From positions 1 to 64,000 of the forward strand of contig CALMCL010000169.1 in the NCBI GenBank assembly GCA_937862905.1: DNA of 64,000 nt. Direction: 5' to 3'. Positions 27,223 through 37,052 of the stretch are shown here, piece by piece. Under the pieces are notes generated by a model that saw only the letters and a list, made by a program, of their open reading frames with translations, was not told the DNA's origin and ran no database searches. Positions within the stretch are counted from its first letter, which is position 1. Every line of letters starts with the position of its first letter. Source of the DNA: an uncultured Burkholderiaceae bacterium (GTDB lineage: Bacteria; Pseudomonadota; Gammaproteobacteria; Burkholderiales; Burkholderiaceae). The position numbers and the translations under genes are program-made.

Positions 27223-27705
27223 ATGATTTTAAAACCTTTTCGCCTTGCTGTGATGATGCTCAGCACGCTGACATTATTGGCATGCAACACGCCCAACTCA
27301 GCCACAACCACACTGCCCGAGTCGGTGATGCAGCAATTGCCTCAAAAGAATACAGGGCCTGTGAGCGTCAAAGGCAGCTGCCAACAGCGTGAAGTAGACG
27401 GTTATGGCGACAAGATCAAACTGGAAGTGGAAAAAAACGATGTTAAAGCACTGGATTGGACGGCTCAACCACGTGGCAGCGCATGCCGCTTTGAGCTGAA
27501 GAACTTCACCCAAACATCCAACCAACCGATTGCCGATTTGCAATCGAAAAAAGATAAAAAATGCCATGTGTACATTTGGCAAGACGACGACCACATCACC
27601 GTCGCCGTGTACGCTTGCAAAAAACTGTGCCGCTCCAATGACAAAATTTTACCTGTTTTGCTTGATCCCAAAACGGGCAACTGCCAACCCAAAAAGAGTG
27701 GCTGA
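27223..27705 (+). CDS. Cysteine-rich putative lipoprotein, paralogue 2
   Basis: Lipobox TLLAC, then a variable Thr/Gln-rich linker and a domain clearly paralogous to the preceding gene, with all six cysteines conserved. Shared blocks include QREVDGYGDKI, KALDWTA, FELKNFTQ, IADLQS and LPVLLDP. The charge pattern differs, with more Lys here (SKKDKKC versus SNTDRNC). ATG 27223 has AGGA 5 nt upstream; ATG 27217 overlaps that site. The pair is a tandem duplication lodged between gatA and gatB. Function unknown. Confidence 0.75.
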   Translation: MILKPFRLAVMMLSTLTLLACNTPNSATTTLPESVMQQLPQKNTGPVSVKGSCQQREVDGYGDKIKLEVEKNDVKALDWTAQPRGSACRFELKNFTQTSNQPIADLQSKKDKKCHVYIWQDDDHITVAVYACKKLCRSNDKILPVLLDPKTGNCQPKKSG

Positions 27706-27825
27706 TTGAATTGTATTTGGTCATATTTGAATCACATTTAGTCACACTTGAGTCACATCAAGCACACCAACAACACACATCATTGTATTTATAACTGTAT
27801 TTTTATTGTATCAAGAGGTTTTTAA

Positions 27826-29295
27826 ATGAGCTGGGAAGTCATCATCGGGTTAGAAACCCACGCACAATTGTCCACCGTGTCGAAAATATTTTCAGGCGCT
27901 TCAACCACTTACGGTGCAGAACCCAATACCCAATCCTGCGCCGTTGATTTGGCCCTGCCGGGTGTTTTGCCCGTACTCAACAAAGCTGCGGTTGAAAAAG
28001 CAATTGCTTTTGGTTTGGCGATCGACGCTGAAGTCGCACCCATTTCTATTTTTGCCCGTAAAAACTACTTTTATCCCGATTTGCCCAAAGGCTATCAAAT
28101 CAGTCAATTTGAGCTGCCCGTGGTCATCGGTGGCACATTGAGTTTCAATGTGGGCGAGAAAGACAAAGCCTACAAAAAAACCGTACAACTGACACGCGCT
28201 CACCTTGAAGAAGACGCGGGCAAATCCACCCACGAACTGTTTGACAAAGAAAGTGGCATCGACCTGAACCGCGCAGGCACGCCTTTGCTCGAAATCGTCA
28301 CCGAACCCTGTATTTACAGCGCAAAAGAAGCGGTGGCTTACGCCAAAGCACTGCACAGCTTGGTGGTCTGGTTGGGCATGTGCGATGGCAACATGCAAGA
28401 AGGTTCTTTCCGCTGCGATGCCAACGTTTCAGTGCGCCCAGTGGGTCAAAAAGAGCTCGGCACACGCCGAGAAATCAAGAACCTGAACAGCTTCAAATTC
28501 CTCGAAGATGCAATCAATTACGAAATCAACGAACAAATTCGCATCATTGAAGACGGTGGCCGCATCCAACAAGCCACCGTGTTATTTGACCCCAACAGCG
28601 GCGTGACCCGCGTCATGCGCACCAAAGAAGATGCGCACGATTACCGTTATTTCCCCGACCCCGATCTCGCCCCCCTGGTCATTTCCGACGCCTGGCGGGA
28701 GCGCGTGCGCGAAGCCATGCCAGAGCTGCCGGCGGCATTACAATCTCGCTTCGTGAGCGAATATGCCCTCTCCGAATACGACGCAGAGCAAGTCTCGGCC
28801 TCAAAAGCCCATGCCGAATACTTTGAAACCGCCGTCAAAGCCATGGCCAAACCCGATGCCAAAATGGTCGCCAACTGGATGATGAGCGATTTGGCCGCCA
28901 CGTTGAACAAAGAAGAAACGGAATTAAGCAACAGCCCCGTTTCCGCCCTGCGCTTGGCACAATTGATCGCAAAAATTCAAGATGGCACTTTGTCCAACAA
29001 ACTGGCCAAAGAAGTATTCGCCGCAGTCTGGGCTGGTGAACACCAAGCACAAGGCGATGCCCAAATCGATGCGATCATTGATGCACGCGGTTTGAAGCAA
29101 GTGTCGGATGTCGGCGCCATTGAAGCCATCATCCAAGAGGTCATGGACAAAAACACGCAGATCGTCGAAGAATACCGTGCGGGCAAAGAGAAAGGCTTCG
29201 GATTCCTCGTGGGTCAAATCATGAAAGCCTCCAAAGGCAAAGCCAATCCAGCACAAGTGAATGAATTGTTATTGGCGAAACTAAAGTCTGCATGA
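27826..29295 (+). CDS. gatB: Asp/Glu-tRNA amidotransferase subunit B
   Basis: The 489-residue protein shows the GatB kinase-like core ([61 protein letters not shown]) and the C-terminal YqeY-like tRNA-binding tail. It phosphorylates the misacylated Glu or Asp and completes amidation with ammonia from GatA. AAGAGG lies upstream of ATG 27826. The gap of about 1.1 kb from gatA holds the two lipoprotein genes. Confidence 0.96.
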   Translation: MSWEVIIGLETHAQLSTVSKIFSGASTTYGAEPNTQSCAVDLALPGVLPVLNKAAVEKAIAFGLAIDAEVAPISIFARKNYFYPDLPKGYQISQFELPVVIGGTLSFNVGEKDKAYKKTVQLTRAHLEEDAGKSTHELFDKESGIDLNRAGTPLLEIVTEPCIYSAKEAVAYAKALHSLVVWLGMCDGNMQEGSFRCDANVSVRPVGQKELGTRREIKNLNSFKFLEDAINYEINEQIRIIEDGGRIQQATVLFDPNSGVTRVMRTKEDAHDYRYFPDPDLAPLVISDAWRERVREAMPELPAALQSRFVSEYALSEYDAEQVSASKAHAEYFETAVKAMAKPDAKMVANWMMSDLAATLNKEETELSNSPVSALRLAQLIAKIQDGTLSNKLAKEVFAAVWAGEHQAQGDAQIDAIIDARGLKQVSDVGAIEAIIQEVMDKNTQIVEEYRAGKEKGFGFLVGQIMKASKGKANPAQVNELLLAKLKSA

Positions 29296-29388
29296 ATTCG
29301 CGAGCACTATATTGCTGACACTGAGTTGTAAGCAAAAAAAGCCAGCCTAACTCGGCCGTTAAACTTAATCAATATGGAAAAATTTGTT

Positions 29389-29862
29389 ATGGTCACGAAG
29401 AAAGTATTTTTTATAGCTGCATTAATCTCGTCAATGACAGCATATGCAGACCCCATTAAAATGGCGCACGACGCTGGCTTTACGGGTTGTGATGACTTGA
29501 TAAATGAAAAATTAAAACGCTATACCCATAGTGGAAATGGTCATATAAATATTGAATACGATTCCGTGAAAATGAAAAATAAAGCAATTTCATTTTTAGC
29601 AACATATGGTGAAAGCGGTGATACAGTACTACAGAAAATAACATTTATACATTCTGATGGTGCCTGTACAGCTTACGAACTCGGACAAATAAGCACACCA
29701 AAAAGTTGCATTCAAGAGAAGGAAGAAGGCTTAGTATGGAAATATGTTACAACACAAGGTGATAACGTATGGACAGAAAATGCTGGCGGAGTAATAGCTA
29801 TTTTTAAAACTGCTCCGAGTAATGGCTGTATAGTTACATATAATAATAGCTCTCAGCAATAA
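29389..29862 (+). CDS. AT-rich exported orphan protein
   Basis: A 157-residue protein with a clear signal peptide (KKVFFIAALISSMTAYA, cleavage before DP) and four cysteines in the mature part (TGC, DGAC, KSC, SNGC). Base composition is far more AT-rich than in gatB or miaA, which suggests recent acquisition. ATG 29389 is used; 29374 would add five residues. No known domain is recognised. Upstream lies GCCTAACTCGGCCGTTAAAC, which looks like the 3' half of an integron attC site, but there is no attC at the gene's other end, only a terminator. Confidence 0.65.
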   Translation: MVTKKVFFIAALISSMTAYADPIKMAHDAGFTGCDDLINEKLKRYTHSGNGHINIEYDSVKMKNKAISFLATYGESGDTVLQKITFIHSDGACTAYELGQISTPKSCIQEKEEGLVWKYVTTQGDNVWTENAGGVIAIFKTAPSNGCIVTYNNSSQQ

Positions 29863-29872
29863 AATGCAAGAT

Positions 29873-29900
29873 AAAAGCCAAGGCATAATCTTGGTTTTTT
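29873..29900 (+). terminator. Intrinsic terminator after the AT-rich orphan
   Basis: Stem CCAAG/CTTGG (29878-29882 and 29890-29894), extended by A-T pairs, is followed by a run of six T. Confidence 0.75.
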
Positions 29901-30066
29901 GACAACGGAGCTGCTATATTTTTGCCATCACTCCTCCCCATGGTTCAATACAACTAGGCCCTGTATCACCCCTTCAATGTCCAAAGCCTCCACTTCCTTT
30001 AAAACAGAGCCTACTTTCGGGAATCCCGATATAGCTCGAGCTTCTTCAGCATCGCAGCCCAACACC

Positions 30067-30990
30067 ATGCCCACACCCAACGCCCTTTTCATCCTCGGCC
30101 CCACAGCTTCTGGCAAAACAGCGGCGGCATTGGCTTTGGCACGCGATGTACCCATTGAAATCATCAGCATTGATTCGGCCTTGGTCTTTAAAGGCATGGA
30201 CATCGGCACCGCCAAACCATCCGCCGCAGAGTTGGCGGTGGCACCACATCATTTGATTGACATCATTGAACCCACCGCAGCATATTCGGCAGCACAATTC
30301 GCCGAAGATGCCACACGTTTGATTGCAGAGATCGACGCCCGCGGTCGCATTCCCGTACTGGTGGGCGGCACGATGCTGTATGTCAAATCACTGCTTGAAC
30401 CTTTGTCCAAACTGCCTCAAGGCGATGCGGCATTCAGGGCACACATCGATCAGCGTGCGTCACAGATTGGCTGGCCTGCGCTGCACGAAGAACTGGCACG
30501 CATTGATGCCACCACCGCAGCAAGGCTGTTCCCAAACGATGCGCAGCGCATTTCACGGGCTTTGGAAATTTTTCACCTCTCTGGACGCCCCATGTCGCAA
30601 TTGATTGCAGAGCAAAACCATGCACCGCCTGAGCTGCCTTTTATCCCCCATCTGACCGCTCTCATTCCCGAACCTCGCGCCATTTTGCATGAGCGCATCA
30701 ACGCACGTTTCATCAACATGTTGGCGGATGGTTTTTTAGATGAAATGCACACCCTGCGCGCGCGCGGTGATTTGGATGCCAGCATGACCGCGATGCGGTG
30801 TGTTGGCTACCGCCAAGCATGGGATCATTTGGATGGCCTGTGCAGCTACGATGAGTTTGTGGAAAAAGGCCAAGCAGCGACACGGCAGCTGGCCAAACGA
30901 CAATTGACCTGGTTGCGCTCATCCGCAAATCTGCATGTTTTCAACGAAAGCCCATCGCTGATTGACTTTTTAGAACATGTGGTGAAATAA
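30067..30990 (+). CDS. miaA: tRNA dimethylallyltransferase
   Basis: P-loop [16 protein letters not shown] opens the protein. [17 protein letters not shown], the DMAPP-site region [18 protein letters not shown] and [15 protein letters not shown] are MiaA signatures. It attaches a dimethylallyl group to A37 of tRNAs reading UNN codons. ATG 30067 directly precedes the P-loop strand and gives 307 residues; earlier in-frame starts (29977, 29899) lack ribosome-binding sites and family-like sequence. It is not next to mutL or hfq here. Confidence 0.93.
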   Translation: MPTPNALFILGPTASGKTAAALALARDVPIEIISIDSALVFKGMDIGTAKPSAAELAVAPHHLIDIIEPTAAYSAAQFAEDATRLIAEIDARGRIPVLVGGTMLYVKSLLEPLSKLPQGDAAFRAHIDQRASQIGWPALHEELARIDATTAARLFPNDAQRISRALEIFHLSGRPMSQLIAEQNHAPPELPFIPHLTALIPEPRAILHERINARFINMLADGFLDEMHTLRARGDLDASMTAMRCVGYRQAWDHLDGLCSYDEFVEKGQAATRQLAKRQLTWLRSSANLHVFNESPSLIDFLEHVVK

Positions 30991-31042
30991 CACGTGGTGA
31001 CTCCGGCGGGGAAACCAACAAATTAAAGCCCCCACTGCATTT

Positions 31043-31768
31043 TTATTGAGGTGAAGTGCCTTCGATGGGCTCAGCATCCACCCAAATTGCGCCTGTCTTG
31101 CATTTTTTTGCCAATACGTCGAGCACTTTAAGGTGTTCTGCCGCATCATCGCCGCTGACCACGATCAAGGGCAGCTCCAGTTGACGGACATCGATTTTTT
31201 TACTGTTCCGCCCATTACTGGATGGGTCACTGGCAAATGCCATGCTCAAAGTCTCTTGCCCACGGGTCATTGCCAAATACACTTCAGCCAAAATTTCCGC
31301 ATCCAACAAAGCACCATGCAATACACGATGGGCATTGGACACGCCCAATCGGTCACATAAAGCGTCCAAGTTATTGCGCTTACCCGGGAACATCTGTTTG
31401 GCCATCGCCAAAGTATCCTCCACCGTGCAACAGGTGTCGATTTTGTCCATGCCCAACAGCGCCAACTCGGCATTGATGAATTTGGTATCAAAGGACGCAT
31501 TGTGAATCAACACCGTCGCCCCACGCACAAACTCAATCAAATCTGCGGCAACCGTTTTAAACAAGGGTTTGTCACTCAAAAACTCAGTGGTCAAGCCATG
31601 CACATTCAATGCGCCCTCATCCGAGTCCCGCTGTGGGTTGACGTAGTGGTGAAAATGCCGTCCCGTCAATTGGCGGTTGATCATTTCGACACAGCCGATT
31701 TCAACCAGTTTATGACCCTGATTGGGATCGAGGCCTGTGGTTTCGGTGTCAAGGATGACGTGGCGCAT
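31043..31768 (-). CDS. dnaQ: DNA polymerase III epsilon subunit
   Basis: The 3'-5' proofreading exonuclease motifs are present: ExoI LDTETTGLDP, ExoII LIHNASFDTKFIN and ExoIII HGALLDAEILAEVY. Residues ~175-241 form the segment that binds the alpha subunit. It forms a conserved block with rnhA and the methyltransferase gene, all on the minus strand. Confidence 0.95.
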   Translation of the reverse strand: MRHVILDTETTGLDPNQGHKLVEIGCVEMINRQLTGRHFHHYVNPQRDSDEGALNVHGLTTEFLSDKPLFKTVAADLIEFVRGATVLIHNASFDTKFINAELALLGMDKIDTCCTVEDTLAMAKQMFPGKRNNLDALCDRLGVSNAHRVLHGALLDAEILAEVYLAMTRGQETLSMAFASDPSSNGRNSKKIDVRQLELPLIVVSGDDAAEHLKVLDVLAKKCKTGAIWVDAEPIEGTSPQ

Positions 31769-31927
31769 GGTTTTTCTTTCAAAATATTGTTAAACGCGCA
31801 GTAAAGTTTCACTTTGCGTTGTTTTAAAAAGTTTGTTTAAAAAGAGAGACTTTGAGCGGGAAACCCGCATAAAACCCCAAGCAAACTCAAGCAACTTAAG
31901 CAACTCAAGTAAACTCAAGTAAACATC

Positions 31928-31970
31928 TCAACCAATCAAATGGATGATTGACGGTTTTTACCATGAAGCC
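31928..31970. repeat. Dispersed 43 bp intergenic repeat, copy 1
   Basis: It aligns with 37244-37286 at 35 of 43 positions by hand, with a shared core GGATGATTGACGGTTTT. Both copies lie between genes of the dnaQ-mltD neighbourhood. The interval 31769-32048 also carries a run of CAAGTAAACTCAAGTAAAC-type short repeats at about 31877-31925 and no gene. Confidence 0.55.
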
Positions 31971-32048
31971 ACACGCAAATGCGGCAAGTACCGATAAAAA
32001 ATACGCGCTGCGGTTGATTCAGTGACGCCGTTCGCTTTACTTTGGGTT

Positions 32049-32537
32049 TTAACCTTGGTTTTCAGATTGAGCACGCACCTGCTCCACCCCACGATTCGCC
32101 AATTCATCCGCGCGCTCATTGTCTACATGACCCGCATGGCCTTTGACCCAATGCCAGCTGAGCTCATGCGCACCCAGCATGCTGTCCAACTCACGCCATA
32201 GGTCATCGTTTTTGACGGGTTTTTTATCAGCGGTTTTCCAACCGCGCGCCTTCCAATTGACCAGCCATTCAGTGACGCCTTTTTGCACATACACCGAGTC
32301 GGTGTAAACCTCAATCTGGCAGCGGGTCTTCACTGATTTCAAGCCTTCGATGACGGCGAGCAGCTCCATGCGGTTGTTCGTGGTGTGCGCTTCCCCTCCG
32401 AACAGCTCTTTTTCATGAACCTTACCCTGTGCCGTGTGGCGCAGCAGTGTGCCCCACCCCCCCACGCCTGGATTGCCTTTGCAAGCCCCATCGGTGTACA
32501 TTTCAATTCGTTTGAGTGCGCGTGCTGTAGTGTTCAT
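32049..32537 (-). CDS. rnhA: Ribonuclease HI
   Basis: All four acidic residues of the active site are in place: [11 protein letters not shown] (Asp), [10 protein letters not shown] (Glu), VYTDSVYV (Asp) and [10 protein letters not shown] (Asp). [10 protein letters not shown] carries the catalytic-loop His. It degrades the RNA strand of RNA-DNA hybrids. The length is 162 residues. It lies 16 nt downstream of the methyltransferase gene, in the same operon. Confidence 0.95.
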   Translation of the reverse strand: MNTTARALKRIEMYTDGACKGNPGVGGWGTLLRHTAQGKVHEKELFGGEAHTTNNRMELLAVIEGLKSVKTRCQIEVYTDSVYVQKGVTEWLVNWKARGWKTADKKPVKNDDLWRELDSMLGAHELSWHWVKGHAGHVDNERADELANRGVEQVRAQSENQG

Positions 32538-32553
32538 TCGTATTTATTCGTGT

Positions 32554-33375
32554 TCATTCATGTGCGGTCTGTTTGGTTTCTGGCTTTGGGTAAAAAATGG
32601 CTTGTTGTATCGCAGTGGCATTTAAGCGCGCATTTAAACGATGGCGCAATGCGGGCTGCACCACCCACCGTGCATTGGCTTTTTTCTCATTGATTAAACC
32701 CACCAAGGTCGGCGAGTATACACGTTTAACCGCCATCATGGCATAAACCGCTCCCGCCATGCCCCACCAGCGATCCCCTGCGTCTTCGAGCCAACGGCTG
32801 CGCGCGAGGCGATTTTCAGTGCTGACACACGGTGCGTAACAACCAAATTTGCCTTGCATGACATCGCAATTGAGCAATTGCAACCAATCCTTTAAGCGGC
32901 GCACATGCAAGGCTTGATGACGATAGGCCCACCATGGCTTGCCACGCCAACGGTACCACATCGCTTCCGCCCCCCATAAACTGAAAGGGTTAAAGCCCAG
33001 AATGATCATGCGCCCCTCTGGACGCAACACCCGATAGGCTTCGCGCAACACCGCGTGTGGATCTGGATGGTCATCCAAGGTGTGCGGTAAAACCAACACA
33101 TCCATGCTGTCTGAAGCAAAGGGCAACACGGTGAAATCACCCACTTCAACTGGTTTAATCACCGCGCCGTCGCCATGCTCAAAACGGGACTCGCCCACCT
33201 CCACCGCCCAACGCTCGGCACAACGGTTATGGGTCAAGGCCTGAATGCGTGCCGTGTGCCCCAGTTGAGCCGCATAAAAACCAAAGGCATCGGCCACCCA
33301 AGCATTGAGCAATTGGCTTTCCCATGCCGTCACATACCTCCCAGCGGCACTTTCCCAGTTCATTTGAGACTTCAT
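32554..33375 (-). CDS. SAM-dependent methyltransferase (YafS-like position)
   Basis: The Rossmann-type methyltransferase is recognisable from LPFASDSMDVLVLPHTLDDHPDPHAVLREAYRVLRPEGRMIILGFNP, the typical motif IV to post-motif block of class I enzymes. Motif I is degenerate. The place between gloB (divergent) and rnhA is that of yafS in Escherichia coli, and the length (273) fits. The substrate is unknown. It starts at ATG 33375 or 33363. Confidence 0.85.
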   Translation of the reverse strand: MKSQMNWESAAGRYVTAWESQLLNAWVADAFGFYAAQLGHTARIQALTHNRCAERWAVEVGESRFEHGDGAVIKPVEVGDFTVLPFASDSMDVLVLPHTLDDHPDPHAVLREAYRVLRPEGRMIILGFNPFSLWGAEAMWYRWRGKPWWAYRHQALHVRRLKDWLQLLNCDVMQGKFGCYAPCVSTENRLARSRWLEDAGDRWWGMAGAVYAMMAVKRVYSPTLVGLINEKKANARWVVQPALRHRLNARLNATAIQQAIFYPKPETKQTAHE

Positions 33376-33681
33376 TCCTGCCCTCTGTTTATCTTATATT
33401 GCAAAAACCACACAAACATCACGCATCGTCAATGGACATGGCTGCCTTCACGATGCTTGACTGAGTCCTTCAACGGCAGGCCATGCCTCTCATAGGCCAC
33501 CGCACACATCCCGTGGCCATCGCCCAGTTGCTTATTCATGCACATGCTTGCAATTTTTCACACCCAAAACTTCAGATGTTTCCATTTGAATCCGCTTGCG
33601 CCATGAATGCATACGCACTACATATTTTCACCAGAAACATAGTGCAAACTTTAATGAAGTGCCCTGTCAAAGAATCGCGCC

Positions 33682-34488
33682 ATGTCCTACACTTTACATC
33701 TTTTGCCTTGCAGAACAGACAATTACATTTGGCTGATTCACAATGCACGCCATGTCTGGGTGATTGACCCATCATTGGCTGCGCCTGTGTTGGATTATAT
33801 CTCGCAACACGATTTGATACTCGCCGACATCTTGATTACACACCACCACCACCACGACCATGTGGAAGGGATTGCAGAGTTGCAGCCCCATTTAGCAGGT
33901 CGTGTGATTGGCAGCTCACAAAGAATTCCGACCTTAACTGAAAACCTCACAGCACCGACGGAGCTGATGTTGAGTTTTTCAGACCTGCGCGTGCAAATGC
34001 TGGCAACACATGGGCACACTTACGATCATGTCAGTTATTTTTTGCCCGATGCATTCGAGCATCCCGTATTGTTTTGTGGTGACACCATTTTTTCTGCGGG
34101 TTGTGGCCGAATTTTTGACGGTGACAATGCACAGTATGTCGAGACCTACACGCGTTTAATGCAATTGCCCGAAGACACCTTGATTGCTTGCGCACACGAA
34201 TACACTGAAGCCAATTTGAAATACGCATTGGCGATAGATTCCTCGCACGCGTGCACGCTGGCATACAATAATGAGGTAAAATATGCGCGAGCGCGTGGAG
34301 AGCCGAGTCTACCCAGCACCCTTGCACGCGAAAAATCAATCAACCCGTACATGCGCTGCCTCACCATGGAGGCCGCATGGGTTGATGCTTTAACCGAATT
34401 TGCCTTGCGTCGCGGCGAAGTGGATGTGTGCATCCGTTCGCCGCTTGACGCTTTTACGCTGTGCCGTAAACTGAAAAATCAGTTTTGA
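33682..34488 (+). CDS. gloB: Hydroxyacylglutathione hydrolase (glyoxalase II)
   Basis: The metallo-beta-lactamase signature THHHHDHVEG is followed by ATHGHTYDHVSYF and LFCGDTIFSAGCGRIF, the dinuclear metal site of glyoxalase II. It hydrolyses S-lactoylglutathione to lactate and glutathione. The length is 268 residues. It is divergent from the methyltransferase gene, and the frame overlaps the region upstream of mltD by four bases only if mltD started at 34485. Confidence 0.95.
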   Translation: MSYTLHLLPCRTDNYIWLIHNARHVWVIDPSLAAPVLDYISQHDLILADILITHHHHHDHVEGIAELQPHLAGRVIGSSQRIPTLTENLTAPTELMLSFSDLRVQMLATHGHTYDHVSYFLPDAFEHPVLFCGDTIFSAGCGRIFDGDNAQYVETYTRLMQLPEDTLIACAHEYTEANLKYALAIDSSHACTLAYNNEVKYARARGEPSLPSTLAREKSINPYMRCLTMEAAWVDALTEFALRRGEVDVCIRSPLDAFTLCRKLKNQF

Positions 34489-34541
34489 AATGGCTTCAGC
34501 CCAGCCCGCTGCATCCCCATGTGCAGACACAGGATTTTAAT

Positions 34542-37052
34542 ATGTTCAAAAAGATGTTAAGTGCTTTCAACCTCGTACCGCGCGACCTGCGCACTTTGAG
34601 TGTGTGCGCAACGGCTTTGCTGATGGCCGCGTGCGCCAGCAACAACGACTACACCAGCGACAGCAGCCACAGCCCAAGCAACATGCGCAAAGACTCGACA
34701 TACAACAGCTCGCGCAGCCACTCAAAAGATGTGTGGCAACGGGTGCGCGACAATTTCGGCATGCCCGATTTGGTCAACGATGAAGTGTTCAGGAAAGAAG
34801 AGTACTATGCCACCCGCGCCGACTACGTGGGCCGCATGGCATCGCGCTCAGGTGACTTTTTACCGTTGATCATGAACGAAGTTGAAAAACGCCGCATGCC
34901 CAGTGAAATCGCCCTGCTGCCATTTGTCGAGTCGGCCTTTGTGACCACCGCCAGCTCGCCGGTTAAAGCATCTGGTTTATGGCAGTTCATGCCAGCAACA
35001 GGGCGCGACTTTTCATTGGAGCAAAACCGTTTTGCCGATCAACGCAATGACGTGGTGGCCTCGACCGATGCCGCATTGACCTTTTTACAACGCTTGCATG
35101 ATCAATTTGGCGACTGGCACCTTGCGCTCGCAGCCTACAACTGGGGCCCTGGCAATGTCACCAAAGCCGTCAGCCGCGCTCAGGCCGCTGGCTTGGCTGG
35201 TACTTACGAAGACATCCGCATGCCTGCAGAAACCAAGCAGTATGTGCCTAAATTACAAGCGATTAAAAACATCGTTTCCAACCCAGAACGCTTTGGCATC
35301 AGCTTGCCTGATGTGGCCACCGACTCACGCCACGAAGTGGTTTCCATTACACGCGACATCGATTTAACCAAAGCCGCAGAGCTCTCAGGCTTGGATTTGG
35401 AAAGCTTTAAACGCATCAACCCCGCATTCAAAAAACCCGTCATCGCCGCCGCCTTGGGCAGTCGCATTTTGGTGCCTGCCAACCGTGCAGAAGCCGTGCG
35501 CAATGCGCTCAGTGACCGCTCCAGCACACTGGCCACGTTGACCACTTACTCAACCTACAACACCGAAGCCTTGGTTGACATCGCAGCACAATTCAACACA
35601 ACCGAAGACAATTTGCGTTACCTGAACAGCATCCCGTCCTATCACTCTTACGTCAAAGCAGGTTCAAGCCTGCTGGTGCCGCGCACGTCAAACAAAACCA
35701 GCCAAGACATCCCTTACCAAGCCCTCAGCGCAGGCCTGACCACAACCACAGGCGGCATCGGGTTTGGCACAAACTACACCGTTGAGCAGCCCATTTTGGC
35801 TTTAAATTCGGATGACAGCACCCGCCAAGAACGCAGCGGCATTGCCAGCGCAGCGGCTTTATTTGCCAGCACATCGCCAGCCAACGCAGGCCCTGGTTTA
35901 TCGTTCTCAAACAGCAGTGATGATTTGGCACAATTGATTAAAAACAACCCCAACAGCTTGCACGACCCTGTTGCGGCATCGGGCGCACTGATTGTCAACG
36001 CGACCCCGCGCAAAGTGGCGGCGCCAGTCAACCTGACTCAGACAGCCAACTCAAACAATGCGCCAGAAACAGAGTCAAATTTATTCAACGCCTTGGCCGC
36101 CAGCTCAAACGCTCCTGAGGCACCCACAACAGTGCCAGCAGCCCCTTTAATCTTTGCGCCACAACCCACTGCCGTCGCCACCAACATCAACACCACCCCA
36201 GACATCACCAGCACACCCAAAGCTGTGAATGTACCGCTGAGCAGCCTCAATGCGGCGGCCTCAACGACAGCACCGATTGCAGCGACGGCACAGATTGAAC
36301 CCATTGCCCCCATTCTGGTGAACACACCTCCTGCGCTCACGGTCGCAGCAACCCCAGTCAATGACAGCCTCACGCCATTCAGTCCCGACGCTTTTAAAGC
36401 CATTGAGAACGAAAACACCCTTGCCGAAAACAACATTGAGCCAGAAAAGCCTGTGGTTAAAGTTGCCACAACACCCGTCCTTCGAAAAGTCAGCATAGCC
36501 GACATCAAACCCGTGGCAAAACCATTGGTCGCTGCACACACCAATCAAACCACGGGCCAAATCGTTAAAGTCAACTACACACCACCCGCTGCGCCCAAAG
36601 TGATCAACGCCCCTGCAAAATCAATGACGAAACCGATGCCCGCAACCAAAGAAAAGGCTCCCATCGCCAAAGCAAGCCCAGCATCGAAAGAAAAAAACAA
36701 CGCAACGGTCAGCAAACCCCCCGTTAAAGTGACCGCTAAAGCCCCTCAAACAAGCGCAAAAGAAACCATCAAGGCCAACGCCCCTGCCAACACCCCGCCA
36801 AACAAAGGCAAGGGTAAAGTCACCGCAACCGTTGTGGCCAATAAACCCGTTGAAAAACCAAGCAAACAAGCAAACAACACCGCTCAAAAAACAAGTGTAA
36901 AAAACGACAAAACACCACCAGCCCCCAAACCACAAGCAAACAATATGAAACCTGCAATTGCTGAGAAAAAGGTGCTGGATAAATCAAAAACTGCGGATAA
37001 AACCATCGCAACCGCGACAGATAAAAAAGCAAAGCCCATCAAAAAGAACTGA
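34542..37052 (+). CDS. mltD: Membrane-bound lytic murein transglycosylase D-like protein with long Ala/Pro/Lys tail
   Basis: Lipobox LLMAAC (Cys31) anchors the protein. The SLT domain at about residues 95-220 has LLPFVESAFVTTASSPVKASGLWQFM, with the catalytic Glu in FVESAF, and AAYNWGPGNVTKAV. One or two degenerate LysM-like modules follow (about 265-385; e.g. ALVDIAAQFNTTEDNLRYLN). The last ~450 residues are low complexity, rich in Ala, Thr, Pro and Lys and strongly basic at the end. Such a tail is not part of the Escherichia coli enzyme (452 residues) and may thread through peptidoglycan. AGGA 7 nt upstream supports ATG 34542. The gloB-mltD order is conserved. Confidence 0.88.
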   Translation: MFKKMLSAFNLVPRDLRTLSVCATALLMAACASNNDYTSDSSHSPSNMRKDSTYNSSRSHSKDVWQRVRDNFGMPDLVNDEVFRKEEYYATRADYVGRMASRSGDFLPLIMNEVEKRRMPSEIALLPFVESAFVTTASSPVKASGLWQFMPATGRDFSLEQNRFADQRNDVVASTDAALTFLQRLHDQFGDWHLALAAYNWGPGNVTKAVSRAQAAGLAGTYEDIRMPAETKQYVPKLQAIKNIVSNPERFGISLPDVATDSRHEVVSITRDIDLTKAAELSGLDLESFKRINPAFKKPVIAAALGSRILVPANRAEAVRNALSDRSSTLATLTTYSTYNTEALVDIAAQFNTTEDNLRYLNSIPSYHSYVKAGSSLLVPRTSNKTSQDIPYQALSAGLTTTTGGIGFGTNYTVEQPILALNSDDSTRQERSGIASAAALFASTSPANAGPGLSFSNSSDDLAQLIKNNPNSLHDPVAASGALIVNATPRKVAAPVNLTQTANSNNAPETESNLFNALAASSNAPEAPTTVPAAPLIFAPQPTAVATNINTTPDITSTPKAVNVPLSSLNAAASTTAPIAATAQIEPIAPILVNTPPALTVAATPVNDSLTPFSPDAFKAIENENTLAENNIEPEKPVVKVATTPVLRKVSIADIKPVAKPLVAAHTNQTTGQIVKVNYTPPAAPKVINAPAKSMTKPMPATKEKAPIAKASPASKEKNNATVSKPPVKVTAKAPQTSAKETIKANAPANTPPNKGKGKVTATVVANKPVEKPSKQANNTAQKTSVKNDKTPPAPKPQANNMKPAIAEKKVLDKSKTADKTIATATDKKAKPIKKN

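Noticed and set aside
31872..31926. A CRISPR-like run of short repeats (CAAGTAAACTCAAGTAAAC)
   Set aside because: Units are about 10 bp without spacers; it is simple-sequence repetition, not a CRISPR array.
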